Positions 1 to 7,800 of a stretch of 7,857 nucleotides of DNA are shown piece after piece. Under the pieces are notes generated by a model. That model was not told where the DNA came from. It saw only the letters and a program-made list of their open reading frames with translations, and ran no database searches. Position 1 is the stretch's first letter, and each line of letters begins with the position of its first letter. Where the stretch lies: assembly GCA_003645115.1 (NCBI GenBank), contig QNEG01000060.1, positions 1 to 7,857 on the forward strand, given 5' to 3'. The translations under genes were made by a program, and so were the position numbers. The stretch is from a bacterium (GTDB taxonomy: Bacteria > UBP14 > UBA6098 > B30-G16).

Positions 1-192
1 CGAAAATATATGTAGCACGAACGGAAATCACAGGTGTCAACACCAAAATCCTGCGTGCACTTTCTTGCAAAATCCCATCAGCAATTATCCAGGAAATCAA
101 TTTGTAGTGACAACGCCCATCACTAATCCGTGTATCCTATTGTTACGCAGTATATTATATTTTCAAACTGTCAAAGTCGGGATTAGCATCAC
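1..192. other. Left-edge stretch with no supported gene
   Basis: This stretch lies beyond the terminator that ends the lipoprotein unit. Two plus-strand frames are open from the window edge: one stops at 105-107 after 34 codons, with ordinary-looking composition, and another stops at 197-199 after 65 codons, rich in Asn, Gln and Thr. Either could be the tail of a gene entering from the left and converging on the terminator, but neither has a recognisable motif. On the minus strand a perfect TTGACA (169-174) lies upstream of a TATACT (149-154), but the spacer is only 14 bases, so a promoter for a gene further left is possible but weak. A short inverted repeat (TAGTGA 105-110, TCACTA 120-125) has no U-tract. 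Confidence 0.4.
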
Positions 193-226
193 AAAATAAA
201 AACCCACCCTGATAGTTCAGAGTGGG
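193..226 (-). terminator. Rho-independent terminator after the lipoprotein genes
   Basis: On the minus strand the arm CCCACTCTGA (217-226) pairs over 10 positions, with one G-T wobble, with TCAGGGTGGG (203-212) across a 4-base loop (213-216). A T-rich tract, TTTTTATTTT (193-202), follows at once. This is a textbook intrinsic terminator, 32 bases past the stop codon of the 247-residue lipoprotein gene. On the plus strand the same hairpin is followed by ATTTTGTT, so it could also stop a convergent transcript from the left. Confidence 0.93.
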
Positions 227-258
227 ATTTTGTTGATATTAAATTCAGTCGATTACCA

Positions 259-1002
259 TTAGTAAACTCGCTTATATCCCTGGATTTTCTGGAAATTGTA
301 GCTGATTGTGATAGCCCCTTCAGATTCAGAATCTACTGTCAACAATAGATAATATCCATCATAGAGTTCTACATAATAACTTTGTCCTACCACCATATCG
401 ATGATGTTTATCCATGAGCCAGAACCGGGTGCTTCACCGGTGCCATCATCCTCAGCGAACCAGGTTTCATGTCCACCGGTGGCGAGAATTTGGTCGGGAG
501 AATTCAGTGTCTGGTCTCGGCTATCCCAAATTACATCTATATAGTCGGCATTTTCGGACAATGTGGAATAAAGAGTGTGAATTCCGGATAACCTATCCCA
601 ACCGATAGAACTTTCATCCGAACTGTCCCAATCCGCTAGAGTTATGTTATTGCGATCGACTGTTTCTGTGGTCACTGAAGCGAAAATACTCTCTTCATCG
701 TCTCTATATGCGGTGACTTCTATTGTGCCCAGTTCATCGGGACTGAATTGATACTGATAGACACCTTCTTCTACATCATTCTCTAAAATCCCATTGAAAT
801 ATATATAGTATCCATCGATACCATCTTCTTCATCTTCGGTTAGTGATTTAGTCCAGGAAACAGTTAGAGTCAATCCATCGGGATTCGCAGTAATAGTCAG
901 GTTTCTGGGTGGTTCTATCGGGCTGGTCGGTTCCTCTTCACAACCGAAAAAAAGCATACTCCCTATCAATAATGCAACTGCCAATAATAAGAACCTTCTC
1001 AT
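259..1002 (-). CDS. FN3-like outer-membrane lipoprotein, possibly surface exposed
   Basis: This 247-residue protein has a lipoprotein signal peptide: Arg2-Arg3, a hydrophobic stretch at 4-19, and a cleavage motif FFGC with Cys21 as the lipidated residue. Phe at -3 is less usual than Leu. Three Glu follow the Cys (22-24), then a Pro-rich linker. Residues about 30-117 look like a fibronectin type III domain (PPRNLTI, VSWTKS, IDGYYIYFNG, then a strand ending TAYRDDEES). Residues 118-247 form a second beta-rich domain with GWDR at 134-137, HTLYST at 142-147 and ENADYIDVIW at 150-159, ending in alternating strands. I do not recognise this half by name. The ATG start is supported by AAGGGGG (1010-1016) seven bases upstream. 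The gene lies 44 bases after the coiled-coil lipoprotein gene and before a strong terminator, so it is probably last in a two-gene unit. A TATAAT at 1029-1034 could give extra initiation, but it lacks a -35 box. Its biochemical role is unknown; binding or an envelope structural role is an inference. Confidence 0.88.
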   Translation of the reverse strand: MRRFLLLAVALLIGSMLFFGCEEEPTSPIEPPRNLTITANPDGLTLTVSWTKSLTEDEEDGIDGYYIYFNGILENDVEEGVYQYQFSPDELGTIEVTAYRDDEESIFASVTTETVDRNNITLADWDSSDESSIGWDRLSGIHTLYSTLSENADYIDVIWDSRDQTLNSPDQILATGGHETWFAEDDGTGEAPGSGSWINIIDMVVGQSYYVELYDGYYLLLTVDSESEGAITISYNFQKIQGYKRVY

Positions 1003-1046
1003 ATCCTAACCCCCTTCTTATTTGTGTTATTATAGCCTATATTATA

Positions 1047-1373
1047 TTATTTTTTCCTCCTGACTTTCCCACCGCTCGGTTTTGTCTCGGTGGTTGACTT
1101 CGATTCTTCCTTTTTGGTTTCTTCTGCAGGCTTTTCCTTCACTTCTTCCTTGAATAACTCCGGATTATTGGTTTTCAAGTCTTCAATAGTTTTTTCAAGT
1201 TGATTGACCTTGGTGTTCAGTTTAGCCATTTCCGCATTCACCTTAGTCAACTGAGAATTGACCTCGTCGAGTTGTTGTTTCAATGCTGCCACAGAGCCTG
1301 CTTGTTGGCATCCGCCCAGCAAAATTATTGAAACAACACTCACTACTGCCATAGTCCACATCACCTTTCTCAT
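1047..1373 (-). CDS. Small coiled-coil lipoprotein with Braun-lipoprotein-like layout
   Basis: This 108-residue protein starts with a clear lipoprotein signal peptide (MRKVMW, hydrophobic 8-19, lipobox LGGC with Cys22). Residues 28-66 form an unbroken coiled coil: the a/d positions V28, L31, L35, V38, L42, V45, M49, L52, V56, L59, I63 and L66 follow strict 3-4 spacing. From about 74 a charged, disordered-looking linker of Lys, Glu, Pro, Thr and Ser leads to GGKVRRKK at the C-terminus. Lipid anchor, oligomeric coil and basic end match the plan of E. coli Lpp (mature part 58 residues, C-terminal Lys joined to peptidoglycan). The segment LNTKVNQL even resembles Lpp LNAKVDQL, although coiled coils converge easily. 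A periplasmic spacer or tether is the best guess, not proven; a small accessory lipoprotein of another complex is the alternative. The start is set by AAAGGAGG (1378-1385) four bases before the ATG. A promoter lies at 1415-1443. Confidence 0.9.
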   Translation of the reverse strand: MRKVMWTMAVVSVVSIILLGGCQQAGSVAALKQQLDEVNSQLTKVNAEMAKLNTKVNQLEKTIEDLKTNNPELFKEEVKEKPAEETKKEESKSTTETKPSGGKVRRKK

Positions 1374-1377
1374 TTTG

Positions 1378-1385
1378 CCTCCTTT
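1378..1385 (-). promoter_or_regulatory. Strong Shine-Dalgarno of the coiled-coil lipoprotein gene
   Basis: On the minus strand AAAGGAGG sits four bases before the ATG at 1371-1373. It is a near-ideal anti-16S match, which fixes the start and suggests high translation, as expected for an abundant structural lipoprotein. Confidence 0.85.
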
Positions 1386-1414
1386 GTTTTTATGCTACCA
1401 GACATTACTTACGG

Positions 1415-1443
1415 AAAATATTACGCTTCCGATTAGTTGTCAA
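1415..1443 (-). promoter_or_regulatory. Sigma70-type promoter for the two-lipoprotein unit
   Basis: On the minus strand a perfect -35 box TTGACA (1438-1443) is followed by a 17-base spacer and a -10 box TATTTT (1415-1420; matches TATAAT at four of six positions). An overlapping TAATAT with a 14-base spacer is a worse alternative. Initiation would fall near 1408 and give a leader of about 35 bases that contains the strong ribosome site. The promoter lies in the 152-base gap after the giant gene, so the lipoproteins can be expressed independently of it. Confidence 0.6.
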
Positions 1444-1525
1444 TGATTTTTTTATCCATAATCCATATTAGTTTACAGGACAAATATAGTTCTCCGGTTA
1501 TTGTGAAAACGAGTTCCTGTGCAAA

Positions 1526-1813
1526 TTATCTTACTAACAAGGCTTTCTTATGTATAGTTGAATTTTCCGTTCGGGTCTCGATTAGATATAATCCAGTAGG
1601 CATATTATTACTATATTTGTCTGTGCCATCCCAACTGAAATTCCAGATACCCACATCCAGATTGCCTTCATAAATGGTATTTACTATGTGTCCGTTGATA
1701 TCCCTTATCTCGATAGTAATGTAAGTAGGCTCGTTTATAGCCACAGCGATATTAGTAGATGAATTAAATGGAGTAGGGAACACTGTCATCTCGAGCCGCT
1801 GTGTGACCGATGC
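1526..1813 (-). other. FlgD-like / T9SS-type C-terminal sorting domain
   Basis: Residues 2013-2107 match the widespread C-terminal domain: FPTPFN (2024-2029; the usual form is YPNPFN), a strand TYITIEIRDINGHIV, WDGTD (2073-2077), PTGLY (2084-2088) and the closing KKALLVR. In Bacteroidota such domains direct export by the type IX system and are then cleaved or anchored; in other phyla the route is less clear. A Pro5 stretch (residues 2003-2007) lies a few residues before the domain. Confidence 0.85.
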
Positions 1814-4800
1814 ATTTCTGCCCAGTTCTGGTGGTGGTGGAGGAGAACCGGCATTCCCTGAATATGCAAATGATTCGCGTAAAAATCCTGCATAGGTTCT
1901 ATCCATAGTGAGTTCTCCGGCATCATTCAGGAACACCCAGTATCCTTTTCCTGGTTCCAGCGAAGATGAATTTACATATCCTTCTTCCTCCACATCATAA
2001 GTAAATGCAGGTGGAACAATGAGGTCGGGGGGTTCGGTATGTATTCCTGACAATGGATAGCCATCGGGGGTAATAGGCGCTCCAATAAGTAGCCAGCCTC
2101 GACTGAATGGAATTTCAACAGTAAATACTGGAGCACCAGCGACAGTAACCTCCACATCGGCTAATGAGAATATCCAATATCCATTTCCTGGCTGAAGTTC
2201 CTCAACGGGATAATATGTTCCCAACTCATTTGAATATCTAAATGCTGCCAAAGCCGATGGGAACAAGTTTTGCCATTGGTTAATGGCTGGACTTACCGGC
2301 AGTGATATCAAATTCCATCCTCGATGCAATGAAATATTGCAGAATACATCATCGTCATCGGCAGGGTCATTGGGATTGGTGCCCAGCGCGACTTCATCGC
2401 CATCGGAAAGACCACCGCCATCGGTATCGGGATTATGTGGGTCGGTGCGATTCTCATATTCTTGAAGATTATTCAATCCATCGTCATCATTATCCAGATT
2501 GGCAAGACCTCGAATGGTGTCCGAACCGAAGAAATAAACTTCCCAGTCATCCGGCAATCTATCATCATCATCATCGGCAGTGGAATTTGGGTCCAGTTCT
2601 GGCGATGCTATTTCAGACAAATCGGGGACTCCATCATCATCGCTGTCCGCACTATTGGGATTAGTTCCAGCTAAATATTCATTTCGGTTGTCCACAAGAT
2701 CGCCATCCGGGTCATCGGTGGGATTACAATGCTCTGGTCCATCGAAATGGAAGTTTTCCCACCAATCTGGTATTCCATCGCCATCCTGGTCGGCGACATC
2801 ATAGAATGGAACATACATAGTATCTGGTGTGCTCAAATTCAATGCTGAATCCAGCGCAGTTAGAATCAACATATAATCGGCGCCGGGCATCAATTTTTCC
2901 ACCACATATTCTGACTCATCGCCATCCAGTTCGGTTTGCAAGAATACATAGCCATCGGTATTGCTGACTGTTAGTTTGTATGAATAGATATCATCATCGC
3001 CGACCCAGAACACCGACAGTATGCGTTCAGCGAGATTGGGAACGGTATAATCGAATTCTGCTATCGGCGGGATAGTGTCTCTATCCTCTGGATTCAATCC
3101 CTGTGGAGTTATTGTGAATATTTCGCTCTCATTACCAGAATTATCATAAGCCGAGATACCAAATACGAACGATTCCATAAGAGTATCTGGTATCATTACC
3201 CAGGCGTTATCGAATAAGAAATAATTAGTCCCAGCTACATCGTTGGTTTCCCACCAATCGATAGTGGTTCCATTATCCCAGCCTTTATATACTTTGTATC
3301 CTGCGATATCGGGCGAATCGACTCGTTTCCACTTCAATCTTATGGTTTCATCATCGACCCAGGATGCGATAGCGAAATCTGGTGCAGATGGTGGAGTATC
3401 ATCTTCAGGGAAACTGATTACATTGGCTTCATCCACAAGTTCGGCGAATCTATTATGAATATCTTCAGCATAAGCCATCAGAATATAATCGCCCTCCACG
3501 AAACCGAGTTGCTCGAACAAGAATGTAGTATCGACAGTGTGGTCTCCGGTCAGCATAATTTCTGCGATTGGTGTGGCACCAGCGGTAATATCCAATGGCT
3601 TTAGCATAAGTGTAAGATACACTGTATCATCGGGTTCTATACCGGTGATATTACCATTTATATCGAAACCATCAGGCTGAATCACCGGAGTCAGTTCGAT
3701 TTCCATCGGACTGCGGAAGCCCTTAACCTGCACTGGATGGTCGGTATCGCCAGCGGGAATACCAGAAAGATGAACTGTCCACACGCCGGGAATATTTCTC
3801 TTTATCATCATTCCGCTATAATATTTATCATCATAATATCCATCTACCCTGACCAGTTCTGCCTCTTCATCGAACGAGCAGGAATCTATAGTGATAATAT
3901 CACCTTCCGGTGTTTCCACAGCGATTTGTGGAGTTATATCGGCATCTGTCCTGACCATAAACAGGTTCATATCGGTCTCGCCGAGTTCATAGGTAATTTC
4001 CTCCTCCACAGTGGATTTGAAAAATGTTCGACGCATTTCCATCGGAGTATATGATTCTGCCTCATCCAGCACAGCTAAATGTCCATCGATGTAGGAGAAA
4101 GATGGTCTGAGACCGAAGAAATTGATGTATGCAACACCTTTTAGACCCCAGTGTCCGCCGGAATCTCCACCGTGTCGAAATTCGCCGTAGTATAGTGTTC
4201 CATCTACCTGTATATCGTGAGTGGGGAACAGCCATGCGATAGCATTATGTCGAATGTGGACTTCCACACCTGCATTTCCAGTAAGATGGAATCTGCCTTC
4301 GGGTTCGCGCCACATAGACAGTTCGGTTCCGCCTTGTGCCCAGATATAATCATTTATACCAGCACGCAAATTTGCATAGCCCATAATAGCCCATCCACCA
4401 CCAGCGTAATTCCACCAATATCGCAGTCCAGCGGAACCTCGAGCGAGATGAGCGAGAAATCTAATATCGCCCTGCAATGCGAACATATCCTCACCGAAAT
4501 CGATAGCCACCGATGGTTCCATTCTGGTAACCGCGCCGAAATACGGCACCGAAGGTCCGCCGGTGAGCTGGCAACCGAATTCTATATAAAGATTCTCCGG
4601 TTCGGTAATATGTCTAACTTCACCTTCCACACCGGTCAGGAAAAATCCAGTTGCTCCCAGTGGGATACCGGGACTCCAACCCATAAATTCTAATCTCACA
4701 TCATCTATTCCAACATCACGAATTATGGTAACATAAGCTCCGATATATGTATCACTACCCAGATCTGGCATAAGCCCTGATATAGCGAGTCTGCCGCCGC

Positions 4801-7800
4801 CGGAGAATCTGACTATCGCGCCATCCTCCCATACAAATCGAAGTTGTGCTCTTCGTATAGCTACAGTGTGAGCACCAGCAGGGAACACGAAATCTGGGAA
4901 TGTAATCGCCAGATCCATATTGATTAATTCACCGTGAAGTATGGCAATGGAGCGAGCATCGATGCTGAAATATCCGCCATCGATAAAACTGGTGGATGGT
5001 ATCAGTGAAGAATTTACTTTTAAATACACTCTGCTGGCAAGTATAGTATCACCATTTACATATAAATCACGGAATTTAAATTGGAATGCATTATCCCACA
5101 GACCCAATTCGAAATCATCGATAAGATATTCGACTTCGCCATCATAATGGCTTCTGCGATATAGTCCGATTCCGCCGATGAAATTTGGACCATTATTTAC
5201 CGAAATTTCTCCGGATATCTGCCACCACTTGGCATCGACATTGATATAAGCAGGTTCCAGTGATGCGGAGAACGAGAATGGCGCACCGAGTAGTGAATCG
5301 GGAGTAATTGCATCGAGTATGGAGTCGGGCAACATATCTGTAGATGGATCGAAACGGAAGCGCAATCCATTGTAAGTCAGGTCGAATGCACCACCGTAAA
5401 TATAAGGCTTCGAGCCATCAGAATGAACAAATCTCGCTACACCAGTTCCAGCATCTAGGTCCAAATCGATATATGCACCGACCTCGCCTACCGAACCGAT
5501 TTGCGCAACAGTATCTCCATCAGAATTTACCAATCGAATGTTGCCATATATTCTATCCTCGTCCATTCTATCGGAACAAATTTTATACACTCCATAATCG
5601 ATACAGGTCATTTCTGCCCATGCAGTTCCACGCAATTGAACAGTGAATTCGCCCACTTCTGTCTGAACTATCAATGTCCCAGCAAACTCTGTGGAGGATG
5701 AATATGGACAGAATTCGATAGTGATATATCGCCAGGCATCGGGTTCCACAGTGAATGTATCGTGTCCGGTGATAGTGAATGCTCCCGAACCGAGCAGTGT
5801 AAGTCCGGTCACCGCGATAGGTGCCTCTCCATTATTACGCACTGTAATTCTTCTGGTTTCGCATTCGCTATATGCCACACTATCGAAACCCAGCAGAGCT
5901 GGTGTGATGGACAAATCGGTAATTGGTGATTCCACTCCAACACCGGTAAGTGGCACATTCTTTATCGGAGAATGCGGGTCATTTGAAAATATAGACATTA
6001 TAGCATCGATAGTGCCAGTTTCGGCTGGGCAGAATTGAACCTCCAAAGTATCGGTAGTTCCGGGAACAATAGTAATTGCTTCACCGAATGATACGAAATA
6101 ATTATCATCGAATATTTTAACAGAATCTACTATCAGTGTATCATCGCCAGCATTTCCGATAGTGAGATATTGTGGACCGCAGGCACCCACTGTGACCTCG
6201 CCAAATTCCAATATAGCAGGAGTAGTAGTGATTTGTGGTCCGAGCAATTCATATACCCAGATAGTCGTATATGCGGTATCAGAATTTCCGCAGGCATCAT
6301 CCACCGCCAGAGATACATTATAAGTTCCTCTCTCTGTGTAAGTGTGAGAGGTAGATGATGCTGTATCGGTTTCGCCATCGCCGAATTGCCAGTTTCTCGA
6401 TACTACAGCTCCAGTGGACGCATCATCAAAATTCACTGTAAGTGGAACCATTCCGGATACTGGTGATGCAGAAATACCAGCAGTCAATGTGGGACAATCC
6501 ACAGTAATTTCCACGCTGACAGTTTCTGTGATGCAGAAATTTGACGCTACCAGGAATGCATCGTATGTGCCGGGTTCCTCGTAAGTGTGCACCACAGAAT
6601 CCTCGCTGGAACTTTCTCCATCGCCAAAATATATAGTAGCACTTTCCACCAAACCGGTGCTCTGATTTTTGAAAGTAACATCCAATGGAGCGGTTCCCGA
6701 AGTGGGGAAAGCATATAGATTCGCAGTCAAATCCTCACAACAGTTTTTATCGAATTTTACATCGTGGTCGGATGAAGTGAATACATTTTCCCAGGCTATA
6801 ATAGGACATCCTCCGGGAGCCTCATAGGATACAGCAATCGTCGGGAAAGTCTCCTCGGCAGTGGATTCATCGGAGACATCGGTTGCGCTGCCCCAGTATT
6901 CGCCATAGGGGAAGGATTTAAATTTTATCTTGCCCTGTTCCCAGTATGAGACCATAAAAGAATTCTCGCCAGCGGAAATAGTGGAGTATTTTTCATCCCA
7001 GAAAGCATAAGTGGCAGAACCATTTTCCCAAGTTTCGCCATAATCGGTGGAATAGACATATTTAATATCGTGGTCAGAGTCAGAATATTTGTATGTGTAA
7101 ACCACCATTACTTGCTCGTTGTAAGCTGCGATTCTGGGTAGTGCGCCCGATGATGCTATATTTTCACCCGAAGACCAAGTTGCGCCATAATCGGCGCTAA
7201 TGGATGCCCAAATTGCTCCAGTCTCTCCAGTGGATGTCTGAGTTACCACAGCCAGTTTTCCATCCTCGAGATAAGCGATATCACAATATTCCTGTCCCTC
7301 GCCGGTGAAATCCACTGGAGACCAGGTCAATCCGAAATCTGTGGAGCGTGAAAGATGCACATCGGTATCGATTAAACTACTGCGAATGTATGCTACATAC
7401 ACATAGTAGTAAGAATCATTATCTGTGATAATTTTCGCTCGCCTTTTTCCTGCGAACGATGATTCATCTACGGAATGAGTTTCTCCGCCAGCGCCGGTAA
7501 AACTGAATCTTGCCACCTGAACATCGTTGCCCGATGTATTATAACTTAAAAATACCCAATCTTGGGTCCCTTCTCCGATAGCGATTTGAGGATATTGAAG
7601 GTCGTAGTATGGATTGGTAATAGCGATTAGTGGGTTCCAGGTTTCGCCGCCATCGGTCGATTTTACCACCATAATAAATTTGTATGGGATTGTATCACTG
7701 CTCGAAATAAAAGCTGAGAAGATAGTGTTATCACTTGCGACTGCGATAGCTGGTTCGCCCTCGTAATTTAGACTCCCTGCGATGTATTGGTCGGTATCGA

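Noticed and set aside
33..44. Inverted repeat GGTGT-CA-ACACC as an operator
   Set aside because: Five-base arms are common by chance and no gene or firm promoter is attached to it.
2..199. 65-codon plus-strand open frame at the left edge
   Set aside because: A run of this length can arise by chance in AT-rich DNA, the composition is odd, and another frame in the same stretch looks at least as good.
1029..1034. Perfect TATAAT as a separate promoter for the 247-residue lipoprotein gene
   Set aside because: It sits in an AT-rich 44-base gap with no -35 box at a sensible distance; cotranscription from 1415-1443 is simpler.
1475..1520. Inverted repeat ACAGGA / TCCTGT as a terminator for the giant gene
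   Set aside because: Only six pairs enclose a loop of 34 bases, and no T-tract follows on the minus strand.
2561..2575. Five ATC units as a microsatellite or phase-variation tract
   Set aside because: The unit is three bases, so slippage keeps the frame, and it simply encodes five Asp in a repeat where Asp is selected.
2302..2664. Plus-strand His-rich open frame that looks like a metal-binding protein
   Set aside because: The His runs are the reverse complement of the Asp codons in the calcium-binding repeats; it is a shadow frame.
4217..4693. Plus-strand open frame of 158 codons
   Set aside because: It lies wholly antisense to the giant gene, has no domain, ribosome site or typical composition, and is explained by the codon bias of the real frame.
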